IMG/VR virus record: IMGVR_UViG_3300036850_000316 | Location: 1-36,777 of that record | Length of the DNA: 36,777 nt | From: a virus | Direction: 5' to 3' (one strand) | In this document: positions 14,969-22,188 of the stretch, in pieces | Numbering within the stretch: the first letter of the stretch is position 1 | How the letters are laid out: every line of letters starts with the position of its first letter | Position numbers and translations under genes: made by a program | Notes under the pieces: generated by a model | Told to the model about the DNA's origin: nothing | Database searches by the model: none | What the model saw: the letters and a program-made list of their open reading frames with translations, nothing else

Positions 14969-16158
14969 GTTGCACCTCCTGTCGGTTGCGTCGCGGGCAG
15001 GGTCGTCGTGAACGGAGGCCAGAGGTACTGGTCGCCGGACTCGATCGGCTGCTCGTCCTCGAGCGCGCGCACCTCGTTCACGCTGCGCCAGCCGCCGCGG
15101 ATGGCGAGGTCGTGTGCCTCGTAGCGCGTCTTGGTGTCGGCGCGCAGCAGGCCGTCGACCACGAAGTGGACGAACTGCGGCTTGGGCAGCAGCTTGCTCC
15201 ACGGGTTCTCGATGCGCACCAGCCACGGCAGCACGGAGAACTGTGTGAAGTCCTGCGCGCGCTGCTCGCGGTTCGCGTACGTGACCGACTGCCCCGAGCT
15301 CGCCGCCCCGATCATCTCGCCCGGGATGCCGAAGAAGCGCGCCGCCTTTTCGGCCACCAGCCGCTCGATCGCCACCAGCTGCGACTTCTCCGGGTCGCTC
15401 TGGATCGGCTCGTACTTCAGGCCCTGCCCGAGCACCACGGGCTCACGCCCGCGCACCGCGTCGAGGAAGCGCTGCTTGATGGCCTTGGCCGTGGGCTCGC
15501 TCACGGTGCCGTCCGCTTGAAGCACAGCGCTCGGGTGCGCGCCGTCACCGAACCACTGGGCGCCGTACTTCTCCGCCGCCAGGCCGCGCGCGATCGTCTG
15601 GCGCGCCGCGTCGATGGCGCTGATGCCGAGCACCGCGCCGGGCCGGGTGATTCCGCGGACGTGGAACACGTCGTCGATGGGGATGAGCTCGTTGTCGAAG
15701 CGGTAGACGGGCGGGCCGGTCTTGCCCTTGCGCCGCACGACCACGTCGGCGTGGTCGCGGAGCTCGATCTGCGTGGCGAAGCCGAGGCCGTCGCGCCCGA
15801 CGATGCGCCCGTACGCGTTGCCGTTCTCGATGATCGACAGCACGATCTGACCGACGAACTCCGTGCGGTCGAGCACGACCGACGGGTTGGTGACCACCTG
15901 CGGCTGCGACGGCATGGGGATGCGTGTGTCGCCCTGCTTGCGGAAGGAGCCCACGGGCAGCGTGCTGATTGTGTCGACGAGCAAGCGCGCGCACGCCCAC
16001 ACCGCGTCGTTGGTCATGGCGTTGAGGTAGGTCACGCCGACGCCCGCGTAGGTGAAGCCGTTGCGGTCGCGCGCGGCGAGCAGGCTCTCGAGTGACGCCT
16101 CTCGCCGGGACACCGCGCTCGATCGCGCGCGCTCGATCAGCGTGCCCAGCACGCTCAC
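14965..16158 (-). CDS. Portal protein, HK97 family
   Basis: A 397-residue portal, forming the dodecameric ring at one capsid vertex through which DNA enters and leaves. Recognisable features are NAMTNDAVWACARLLVDTIS near the start, GNAYGRIVGRDGLG, DVFHVRGITRPGAVLGISAI, and the wing/crown part KAARFFGIPGEMIG followed by YANREQRAQDF. Length fits HK97-type portals. The true start is GTG at 16158, which overlaps the preceding small membrane protein's stop by four bases. The extra 200 codons open upstream are antiphase to the terminase. Its place between terminase and protease is canonical. Confidence 0.9.
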   Translation of the reverse strand: MSVLGTLIERARSSAVSRREASLESLLAARDRNGFTYAGVGVTYLNAMTNDAVWACARLLVDTISTLPVGSFRKQGDTRIPMPSQPQVVTNPSVVLDRTEFVGQIVLSIIENGNAYGRIVGRDGLGFATQIELRDHADVVVRRKGKTGPPVYRFDNELIPIDDVFHVRGITRPGAVLGISAIDAARQTIARGLAAEKYGAQWFGDGAHPSAVLQADGTVSEPTAKAIKQRFLDAVRGREPVVLGQGLKYEPIQSDPEKSQLVAIERLVAEKAARFFGIPGEMIGAASSGQSVTYANREQRAQDFTQFSVLPWLVRIENPWSKLLPKPQFVHFVVDGLLRADTKTRYEAHDLAIRGGWRSVNEVRALEDEQPIESGDQYLWPPFTTTLPATQPTGGAT

Positions 16159-16313
16159 TTGGCAGATCCCAACACGGCACCGGCGACGGTGAGCAGCACC
16201 CCGCTGACGATCAGCGCGGCTGTCGTGCTCACCGTCGCGATGCCGTAGACCAGGAGCGAGGCGCCGGCGAGCTCGAGCAGGCTCGAGAGGAGCGCCCTGA
16301 AACGTCGCGTCAC
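16155..16313 (-). CDS. Small membrane protein between terminase and portal
   Basis: A 52-residue protein beginning with a basic stretch (VTRRFRALL) followed by two hydrophobic segments (LLELAGASLLVYGIA and TAALIVSGVLLTVAGAVLG), so probably a two-helix membrane protein with the N-terminus inside. It is linked by GTGA overlaps to both terminase and portal genes, so it is genuinely translated. Small membrane genes at this position recur in actinophages; function is unknown. A holin-like or superinfection-exclusion role is possible but unsupported. Confidence 0.62.
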   Translation of the reverse strand: MTRRFRALLSSLLELAGASLLVYGIATVSTTAALIVSGVLLTVAGAVLGSAK

Positions 16314-17884
16314 CACACCGCCTCCTCCGTGATCTCGTGCGGCCCGGTCTGCCGAACTGCGCCGTCGTAGGCGATGACCGCGGCAACCGCGGCGTCGATG
16401 CGCCGTCGCGAGGTCTTGTGTTCCTTGACGATCCGCGGGCCGAAGCGGTCGATCTTGATGACGCAGTTGGCAACGTGCCGCGCCAGGCGCGGGTCGCCGT
16501 CGTGGGTGAAGGCCGGCACCTCGGCGAGCGCGCCCTCGGTGAACTGCTGCGTGGCCGGCACCATGCGCCCGGGCGAGTTCGTCGGGAAGTCCACAACGGG
16601 CAGACCTTCGGCTTGCAGCAGGTCGATGGTGCGCTGCCACCGATACGGGTCAGCGTGCACGACGGACACTCGCCACCTCGCGCACGCGTCGCGCACCGCT
16701 TGCTCGGCCTCGGCCACGTCGACGCGCCAGTCGTCGCGGCCCGGGTTCTCCCACACATTCAGCACGAACAGGTGCGGGCGGTCGTGCGCGCAGCCGATCA
16801 GCGCTGTCGAGTCGCCCGAGTACGACCCGTCGAAGCCGAGCGCCACCTGCTCGCCTGCCTCGACCACGCGCTCGGTGTCGGCCAGCGCATCCCAGCGCTG
16901 CGACACGTCCCACGACTCGATGGCGTTGACCCACTGGTTCAGGTGGTAACGGCGGAACTCGTGCTCGGGAACCTCGCGGAAGCGCCGCTCGATCGCCTCG
17001 GCCCCCATGAACGACTCGGTGTTGCACGCCGCGACCGCGTCGCGCAGCGCCGCGGGATCGTGCAGGTCGAGGTCGTCGGGCGCCGCCAGCCAATCGAAGA
17101 GGAAGGCTGGGTCGGCGAGCTCGCCGGACTCGACGGCCCGCCCGTACTCGTACAGGTCCTCAGCCACCGATCCGGCGTCGCGCACGCCGGCGGTGGTGAT
17201 GCCCATCTCCCAGCTGTCGCGCCGCTTGGCCAGGCCATTGGCGATCACGAGATGCACGCGCGCCTTGTTGCCGACCCACTCGTGCAGCTCGTCGGCCGGG
17301 AAGAACGTCGGGCGCAACCCCTCGTTGGTGCCGGCCGCGGCCGCCACGCGGTACATGCGGCCGGGTCTTCCTCGCAGCAGGATCTCGGTGTCGTAAGCCT
17401 CGACCAGTTCCGCGAGCTTGCCCTCGGTGAGCATCACGCGCGCCGCGCCGAACAACAGGTCGGCCTGTTCGAAGCTCGCCGCCGCGACCGGGATGTCCGG
17501 CGATGTCACCGGGCCCGAGCGCGGCGTGCCGTTCTCCGCGAAGCCGGCGCACCGCACCGGGCCGAGCAGCTCCGCGCACGCGATCGCGGCCGTGAGCTCC
17601 GTCTTGCCCGCGCCCTTGGGGCGTCCGCGCAGCGCCCGGCGGTAGACGCGATGCCCGTCGTCGCCGAGTTCGTAGGTGCGCCAGATGAAGCGACGCTGGT
17701 CGTCGGTGAGCTTGAACGGCTTGCCGAACCAGTCTCCCTGCGAGTGCACGAGGAAGAGCTCGATCCACGCGCACACGTCGCGTCCGAGCGAAGGTCGCAG
17801 AGGAACGCGATCACTCTTCGGCTTCGATCGCCTCGGCTTCGACGACCCGCGGGTCCTCGTCCCTGCTCCCGTATTCGCTGGCAA
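16310..17884 (-). CDS. Terminase large subunit
   Basis: A 524-residue DNA-packaging motor. The ATPase has Walker A GRPKGAGKTE (87-96), and a Walker B region FFPADELHEW with Asp198-Glu199. The C-terminal RNase H-like nuclease shows Asp352 in GFDGSYSGDST and Asp412 in VVHADPYRW, with a third acidic residue near the end in AAVIAYDGA. It cuts concatemers and pumps DNA through the portal. The gene overlaps the small subunit by 74 bases. The start is TTG at 17884, about twelve bases after a GGAGG. A CD-length and order typical of HK97-like phages make the call secure; packaging strategy (cos or pac) cannot be read here. Confidence 0.92.
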   Translation of the reverse strand: MPANTGAGTRTRGSSKPRRSKPKSDRVPLRPSLGRDVCAWIELFLVHSQGDWFGKPFKLTDDQRRFIWRTYELGDDGHRVYRRALRGRPKGAGKTELTAAIACAELLGPVRCAGFAENGTPRSGPVTSPDIPVAAASFEQADLLFGAARVMLTEGKLAELVEAYDTEILLRGRPGRMYRVAAAAGTNEGLRPTFFPADELHEWVGNKARVHLVIANGLAKRRDSWEMGITTAGVRDAGSVAEDLYEYGRAVESGELADPAFLFDWLAAPDDLDLHDPAALRDAVAACNTESFMGAEAIERRFREVPEHEFRRYHLNQWVNAIESWDVSQRWDALADTERVVEAGEQVALGFDGSYSGDSTALIGCAHDRPHLFVLNVWENPGRDDWRVDVAEAEQAVRDACARWRVSVVHADPYRWQRTIDLLQAEGLPVVDFPTNSPGRMVPATQQFTEGALAEVPAFTHDGDPRLARHVANCVIKIDRFGPRIVKEHKTSRRRIDAAVAAVIAYDGAVRQTGPHEITEEAVW

Positions 17885-18332
17885 CGCGGTTCAGTTCCTC
17901 CACCGTGAGTTGGCCCTGCGCGATCGTTAGCCCGAGTCGCGCGCGCGACATGGGCGTAAGTCCGAGCTCGTTCTCGAGCCGCAGGATCTGCGTGTCGAGC
18001 TTCGCGACGTAGTCGGCCACCGGATTGACGCGCACCTGTCCCTGCGAGCCCTTCACGACGAGCGCCACGGACACTGCGGCCATCGCCCGCTCGAGCTGGT
18101 CGTACAGCCGGAACAGCCGCGTGATCGCCGGCCGGTCGACGTCCTGCGCGAGCCTCGCCATCGGCGATCGCCAGTACGCGGCCCATGCGCGCCGCACCTC
18201 GGGCACGAGCCCCTTCGGTGGTCGCGGCACCTTGACCAACGGCGCTTCGTCGCCCTGCACCAGCGTTAGCTCGCGCCGGCGATGTCCTTGCGCGCGGTCG
18301 GCCGGCTTGCCCAGCGGGCCGCGCTTGCCCAT
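17811..18332 (-). CDS. Terminase small subunit, P27 family
   Basis: A 173-residue protein beginning MGKRGPLGKPADRAQGHRR, the typical start of P27-family small terminases, followed by a helical core (RRAWAAYWRSPMARLAQDVD...LFRLYDQLERAM) and a C-terminal helix and acidic tail. It recognises the packaging site and recruits the large subunit. The C-terminal 25 codons overlap the large-subunit start. The acidic end (EEDPRVVEAEAIEAEE-like) may contact the motor. Confidence 0.85.
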   Translation of the reverse strand: MGKRGPLGKPADRAQGHRRRELTLVQGDEAPLVKVPRPPKGLVPEVRRAWAAYWRSPMARLAQDVDRPAITRLFRLYDQLERAMAAVSVALVVKGSQGQVRVNPVADYVAKLDTQILRLENELGLTPMSRARLGLTIAQGQLTVEELNRVASEYGSRDEDPRVVEAEAIEAEE

Positions 18333-18341
18333 GCGGAAGGA

Positions 18342-18548
18342 TCAGCTCTCTGTCTCGTCCGGGGGCTCGACGGCGTCGACCGCGTCGGCCACATCGCGCA
18401 GGACCGCGAACATCCGGACACAGTCGCCCCGGTTGGCGTAGCCCTCGGACGAGTCCGCGACGATCCGCCCGTTGGCTGCGCGCACGCGCCAGCGGTACTC
18501 GCCCCGGGCGTCCCGGTAGACCTCCGCCTTGTACGGCGCACGTGCCAT
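18342..18548 (-). CDS. DUF1508 (YegP-like) protein
   Basis: A 68-residue protein matching the DUF1508/UPF0339 fold: AEVYRDARGEYRWRVRAANG, then RIVADSSEGYANRGDC, where the tryptophan-arginine strand and the SSEGYA turn are the family's signature. The function of this small beta-alpha domain is unknown; bacterial copies are linked to stress. In phages it occurs singly near the terminase genes. A GGAGG ribosome binding site lies about nine bases before the ATG. It stands between an HNH gene and the small terminase. Confidence 0.78.
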   Translation of the reverse strand: MARAPYKAEVYRDARGEYRWRVRAANGRIVADSSEGYANRGDCVRMFAVLRDVADAVDAVEPPDETES

Positions 18549-18646
18549 CCCTCACCACCTCCTCGAAAAAACGAGAAACTCGAAAACGGCCGGAAACATG
18601 GGCTGGACCGAGGAAGACTGCGGGCTGTCCAGACGACTCGCCGTTC
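18549..18646. other. A/T-rich spacer between HNH and DUF1508 genes
   Basis: About 98 bases without a gene, noticeably richer in A and T than its surroundings. On the minus strand CGAG-TTT-CTCG is followed by six T (18566-18582), which resembles an intrinsic terminator but has only a four-base-pair stem. It may be a late-operon control region. I see no convincing promoter hexamers. Confidence 0.3.
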
Positions 18647-18943
18647 CTAAAAGAACGCGGAGCCCTTCCGCGAGTTGCACGAACGATGCACGGCCCGGAG
18701 ATTCTTCGCGGTCCGCGCACCACCCCGCGCTACGGGATGCATGTGGTCGGCCGTGAACGGGTCGCCTCGCCGCCGCGGCTCGCCGCAGATCGCGCACACC
18801 TTCGCGCGCGACACCACCTCGCGAGCGAGCTTCCGGTAGGACCGGTCGTACGCTTCCCATCTGCCATGCGCTGCGCAACGCCCAGGCGTGCTCAGCAACA
18901 CGGGACAACCCGGTTCCAGACACGGCGTGAGCGAATGCCGCAC
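18647..18943 (-). CDS. HNH endonuclease upstream of terminase
   Basis: A 98-residue HNH nuclease: a first cysteine cluster (CLEPGCPVLL...CAAH), then CAIC, then the core DHMHPVARGG with the catalytic histidine, NLRAVHRSCNSRKG at the end. In HK97-like phages an HNH protein encoded beside the terminase is needed for DNA packaging and cleavage with the large subunit, and this position (immediately before small terminase) fits. GTG start at 18943, with a weak ribosome binding site. It differs from the larger HNH protein at 532 in length and context. Confidence 0.85.
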   Translation of the reverse strand: MRHSLTPCLEPGCPVLLSTPGRCAAHGRWEAYDRSYRKLAREVVSRAKVCAICGEPRRRGDPFTADHMHPVARGGARTAKNLRAVHRSCNSRKGSAFF

Positions 18944-18956
18944 GTCTCGCTCGCAA

Positions 18957-19934
18957 TCAGGCCGCGACGCCGGCGCCTTCGAGGATCTCGCGTCGGACGT
19001 GCTCGGCCACGGCGCGCATGAGCGGAGGAGGCACCCCGTTGCCGAGCTGCTTCCACTGCTGCTCGAAGTTGCCGACGAGTTCGAAGTCGTCGGGGAAGCC
19101 CATGATCCGCTTGCCCTCCTCGATCGACAAGCGTCGCGCCTCGGACCAGTGCATCAGCGCACCGAAGTAGGACGCGCGGATGGTCGGCGCCGGCTTGCGC
19201 GGGTCGAGCTTGCGGTGGTCCCAGTAACGGCTCCGTGTCCAGGCGAGGTCCGCCCCTCGCTGACCGTGGTTCGTCGTTGCCCACACCAGCCGCTCGACTT
19301 CGCTGAGGGGGCGCGGACAGAACGTGCGCGGCTCGACGTCGCGGAGCGCCACGCGCACCGGGATCGGCGGCTCCTGCGGGCGCGGATGCGAGGGTTCGGC
19401 ACCGACGTCGTCACGCACGCCGACGAAGATCACGCGCTCACGCGACTGCGCGACACCGAAGAACTTGGAGTTGAGGAGCCTGCACGAAACGCGGTAGCCC
19501 GAGCCTCGGAGCTCTTCCATGATCGACGGGAAGACCGTCTCGAACATCTTCCCCTTGACCAGGCCCGACACGTTCTCCATGACGAACGCGCGCGGTCGGA
19601 ACGCGCGCAGCAGACGCACGTACTCGACGTAGAGCTGATTGCGCGGGTCGGAGCTCCGCCTCTTGCCCGATGTCGAGAACCCCTGACACGGCGGACTTCC
19701 ATCCAGAACGTCGAGTCCACCCGGCTCGAGGTCCGCCATTCGCAACGCCTCCTCGTCCGACAGCTGTGCGATGTCGCCCTCGTGGATGGGCACGTCGGGG
19801 AAGTTGCTGCGGTAGGACGCCGCCGCGTGGCGGTCCCATTCCACGGCGAGCCGATCCTCATATCCCGCCAGCACGTAGCCGAGTGACGACCCGCCGCATC
19901 CCGCGAATGTCGAGACCACGGTCAGATGGTTCAA
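18957..19934 (-). CDS. DNA cytosine-5 methyltransferase 1
   Basis: A 325-residue C5-cytosine methyltransferase with all core motifs: motif I FAGCGGSSLG, motif IV SPPCQGFS with catalytic Cys83, motif VI ENVSG, motif VIII QSRERV and motif X GNGVPP. It transfers a methyl group from S-adenosylmethionine to cytosine. The target-recognition region (about 180-260) is short, and its sequence specificity cannot be read. The start is TTG at 19934, backed by AAGGAG about eight bases upstream; the frame open further upstream is antiphase to the ParB-like gene. It is next to the ParB-like gene with no restriction partner, so it is probably a self-protection or regulatory methylase of the phage. Confidence 0.9.
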   Translation of the reverse strand: MNHLTVVSTFAGCGGSSLGYVLAGYEDRLAVEWDRHAAASYRSNFPDVPIHEGDIAQLSDEEALRMADLEPGGLDVLDGSPPCQGFSTSGKRRSSDPRNQLYVEYVRLLRAFRPRAFVMENVSGLVKGKMFETVFPSIMEELRGSGYRVSCRLLNSKFFGVAQSRERVIFVGVRDDVGAEPSHPRPQEPPIPVRVALRDVEPRTFCPRPLSEVERLVWATTNHGQRGADLAWTRSRYWDHRKLDPRKPAPTIRASYFGALMHWSEARRLSIEEGKRIMGFPDDFELVGNFEQQWKQLGNGVPPPLMRAVAEHVRREILEGAGVAA

Positions 19935-19966
19935 GAGTGTTTCTCCTTCGGAGTCGCGACGCGTTT

Positions 19967-20551
19967 CTAGGGAACGAACTGCTCGCCGCACTTCGGACAC
20001 GTGACGATCCGCGCGTCGCGTTGGACGTCCGTGTCGTACTCGGGGAACTCGATCTCCTGGAGTCGGATCAACTCGCGGACCTCGTCGTCGGTCAGGCCGG
20101 TCGAGGCCAGCAGCTCGGATGCGTCCTCGAATCCCTCGAGGACGCCGGCCAGGCTCAGTCGATCCCAGTCGGCCTCCTCGGCCGTGCGGTTGTCGGCGAT
20201 CGCGTAGGCCGCGAGCTCCTCGTCGTCGAGCTCGACCCATCGGACCGGAACCTCGTCGAGGCCGAGGATCTCCACCGCCGCCCGAAGCCGCATGTGGCCG
20301 GCGGCGATCCGTCCGTCCGACCTCCGAGCCACGATCGGCGCCAGGAACCCGAAGCGCCGGATGGACTCGGCCACTTTCTCGAGACCCTCCTTGGAGATGG
20401 TCCGCGGGTTGGCCTCCCAACGCCGCAGCGCCGCAGCCGGGACGGTCTCCAGGTCGGCCGGGCCGTCTCCCATCCCCGAACGTCTGTTCGTGCCGCCCTG
20501 GGCCCCCTCAGGGGCCTCTCGTGAAGCCGTGGCGGCGACCTCAGACCCCAC
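19967..20551 (-). CDS. ParB/Srx-like nuclease-fold protein
   Basis: A 194-residue protein with a ParB N-terminal domain: NPRTISKEGLEKVAESIRRFG, PIVARRSDGRIAAGHMRLRAA, VPVRWVELDDEELAAYAIADNRTAE. The GxHxR segment (AAGHMRLRAA) is the nucleotide-binding signature of the fold. The C-terminus carries CPKCGEQFVP, half of a zinc ribbon. It lacks a central ParB DNA-binding helix-turn-helix, and there is no parA, so it is not a partition protein. Phage proteins of this type commonly sit beside methyltransferases. GTG at 20551 overlaps the HTH gene's end; an internal ATG at 20473 would remove 26 residues of low-complexity sequence. Confidence 0.78.
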   Translation of the reverse strand: MGSEVAATASREAPEGAQGGTNRRSGMGDGPADLETVPAAALRRWEANPRTISKEGLEKVAESIRRFGFLAPIVARRSDGRIAAGHMRLRAAVEILGLDEVPVRWVELDDEELAAYAIADNRTAEEADWDRLSLAGVLEGFEDASELLASTGLTDDEVRELIRLQEIEFPEYDTDVQRDARIVTCPKCGEQFVP

Positions 20552-20819
20552 AACGGATCACCTGGTCGGTTTGGCGAGCGGGATGAAGGATGCGTGGCGC
20601 CTTGCGCCATCGCCCGATCATGTCCTGGACGGTCGACCGAGCGAGGTCGAGATCCTCGGCTATCGCGCGCACCGACCAACCGCGCACGTGCAGCAGGATC
20701 ACGTTGCGCAGGACTGTGGCCGGGTCGGGACTCGAAGTGTCCGGGACATCGCGCGTTCCGGCACGCTCGCGCGGATCGTCGCGAATGTGTTTGCGCAGGT
20801 CGGATCTGTATGCGCCCAT
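20541..20819 (-). CDS. Small helix-turn-helix protein
   Basis: A 92-residue protein with one clear helix-turn-helix at about residues 45-70 (LLHVRGWSVRAIAEDLDLARSTVQDMIGRW), similar to the DNA-binding domains of small terminases and sigma-like regulators. The N-terminus is charged, the C-terminus basic. It is first in the block transcribed from the promoter candidate at 20874-20902, ahead of the ParB-like protein, methyltransferase and packaging genes, so it may control late expression or assist packaging. ATG at 20819 is chosen; a TTG three codons upstream is also open. Confidence 0.6.
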   Translation of the reverse strand: MGAYRSDLRKHIRDDPRERAGTRDVPDTSSPDPATVLRNVILLHVRGWSVRAIAEDLDLARSTVQDMIGRWRKAPRILHPARQTDQVIRCGV

Positions 20820-20873
20820 GAAATTCAAAGGCCGCCGGCGTTCCAGGGACGGAACTGTCCAGCGGCTAGCAAC

Positions 20874-20902
20874 ATATTACAGACGGAGCCGACATTCGTC
20901 AG
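20874..20902 (-). promoter_or_regulatory. Candidate promoter for the HTH-ParB-methyltransferase/late block
   Basis: On the minus strand, CTGACG (20902-20897) and TAATAT (20879-20874) are separated by exactly 17 bases, with TG directly before the -10 element. This is an A/T-rich island in a GC-rich genome, sits right after the Vsr stop and about 55 bases before the HTH gene start. The position and spacing fit a vegetative-type promoter. Confidence 0.4.
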
Positions 20903-20918
20903 GGGATGACGTCGGTCC

Positions 20919-21335
20919 TCACAACGAAGCAACTCGCCGGAGCTTGCGACGAGCTGCGGGCAAAGTGCGGACATGCAAGTCGTGCTCCCAAACCCGCACA
21001 ACACGTATTCCACGCAGACGAAGCTCGCGGCGTGCGATGCGATCTCTTTCCCTATTGCGCGCGAGCTTTGGTCCCCAAAACTCCGCATTGTCTTTCGGCG
21101 ACCGGCCGTGCTTTGGACATCCATGCCAAAAGCAACCATCGGCGAACAGCGCGAGCTTTAGGCCTGGAAGGTAATAGTCGGGGCGGCCTGGCAAGTCAGT
21201 CGCCTGCTCAACGACACGGCGTCGAGGGAAGACCTCTTTGATCAGAACCCCGAGGCGCTGCTCGGGCTTGGTGCCGGACGAACGGATCGCGGACATGTTG
21301 CGGCTGCGCTGTTCCCGGGTAAGCCAGTCAGGCAT
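20919..21335 (-). CDS. vsr: Very short patch repair endonuclease
   Basis: A 138-residue Vsr endonuclease: MSAIRSSGTKPEQRLG at the start, PGRPDYYLPGLKLALFADGCFWHGCPKH with the metal-binding Asp53 and the aromatic wedge, then NAEFWGPKLARNRERD. Vsr nicks DNA at T:G mismatches that result from deamination of 5-methylcytosine, so that the G-strand is used for repair. The gene lies nine bases after the restriction-endonuclease-like gene in the methyltransferase 2 operon, the standard Vsr context. Its base composition is lower in GC than the phage backbone (58% in a 60-base count at 21001), suggesting acquisition with the restriction-modification unit. Confidence 0.92.
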   Translation of the reverse strand: MPDWLTREQRSRNMSAIRSSGTKPEQRLGVLIKEVFPRRRVVEQATDLPGRPDYYLPGLKLALFADGCFWHGCPKHGRSPKDNAEFWGPKLARNRERDRIARRELRLRGIRVVRVWEHDLHVRTLPAARRKLRRVASL

Positions 21336-21345
21336 GGCGCGGACG

Positions 21346-22188
21346 TTACCAGTTGCCGGTGTCGTCGACGAGTTCCGCCAGCGTGAGGAGCCGCCCGTTC
21401 GCGCGGGCCTCCTGGAGTTCGGGTGAGACGATCCCGATCGCTTCCATCACCGGGAGATTGACGAGGGCCACGCCGTCCACGCAGTCGTCCTTGAGGAGCG
21501 CGACGATACGCGAACCGTCGTACTCGTGACAGACGACGTAGAAGCGGATCGACCCGGTCATACGGTGAGCTGTCGCCTTCACGATCGCGCACTCGTTGTT
21601 TGAGTTCGAGACGCGGTCCGTTCTCATGCTCCATTTGCAAGAGACGAGTGCGACCGGACGCGATCCGACACGCTCTACTGCCAGGACATCAGCCTTCGGC
21701 TGCTTCACATGCGGGATCGCGATGTTCGGCCAGTAGATAGTGAGGGGCTGCTCCTCCCGGTAGTCGAACCTCGCGTCGCCCCACTTCTGCATCACGTAGG
21801 CGGTGACGAACTTCAGCGCATTACCGGCAGGATTGGCCTTCTGGTTCCCGTTCTCGCAGTCCTCCCAGAACTCGTGGCGCCACATACGTCCGAGGAGATT
21901 CTTGACGTCATCGCGTGACTTGCCGAGCTGCAACGCGATGTACTCCTCGGCTGCCTCCGCGCGGACCTGCCACGTCCGGTCGTGGCGCGGCTCCGCAACC
22001 CTCTTGCCCTTCACCTTCGGTCGGGGATGCAGCTTGTCTGCATCGATGATGTGGAGGTAGCCGTGCTCGTACCACGACACGAGCTGGATGATCCCCAGCC
22101 AGGCCTCCTCGTTGTTGAGTTCCCCGGCTGGATAGGTCGCCGCTTCGAGCTCCGCGATAACCGCGGCCGTGAGTTCTGGGTTCGCCAC
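21346..22188 (-). CDS. Type II restriction endonuclease-like protein
   Basis: A 280-residue protein placed directly between a C5 methyltransferase and vsr, so it is almost certainly the restriction partner. The N-terminal half is helical with many aromatic residues (ATYPAGELNNEEAWLGIIQL). The catalytic core is visible at residues about 165-185: KQPKADVLAVERVGSRPVALVSCKWSMRTDR, i.e. an Asp followed by S-C-K, a PD-(D/E)xK variant in which the expected acidic residue before the lysine is replaced by Ser-Cys. This CKWSxRTDR element recurs in type II enzymes of several specificities, so the recognition site is not deducible. GTG start abuts the methyltransferase stop with no gap. Confidence 0.75.
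   Translation of the reverse strand: MANPELTAAVIAELEAATYPAGELNNEEAWLGIIQLVSWYEHGYLHIIDADKLHPRPKVKGKRVAEPRHDRTWQVRAEAAEEYIALQLGKSRDDVKNLLGRMWRHEFWEDCENGNQKANPAGNALKFVTAYVMQKWGDARFDYREEQPLTIYWPNIAIPHVKQPKADVLAVERVGSRPVALVSCKWSMRTDRVSNSNNECAIVKATAHRMTGSIRFYVVCHEYDGSRIVALLKDDCVDGVALVNLPVMEAIGIVSPELQEARANGRLLTLAELVDDTGNW

Noticed and set aside
18566-18582. Intrinsic terminator on the minus strand with six T
   Set aside because: The stem is only four base pairs, too short to call a terminator with confidence; kept only as part of the spacer description.
18957-20420. Extended 487-codon form of methyltransferase 1
   Set aside because: The first 160 codons run antiphase through the ParB-like gene and are Arg/Gly-rich; the methyltransferase fold starts right after the TTG at 19934 with its own AAGGAG.
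19967-20551. ParB as evidence for a plasmid-like (partitioning) prophage
   Set aside because: No ParA-type ATPase and no parS-like repeats are visible, the protein lacks the central helix-turn-helix, and an integrase is present.
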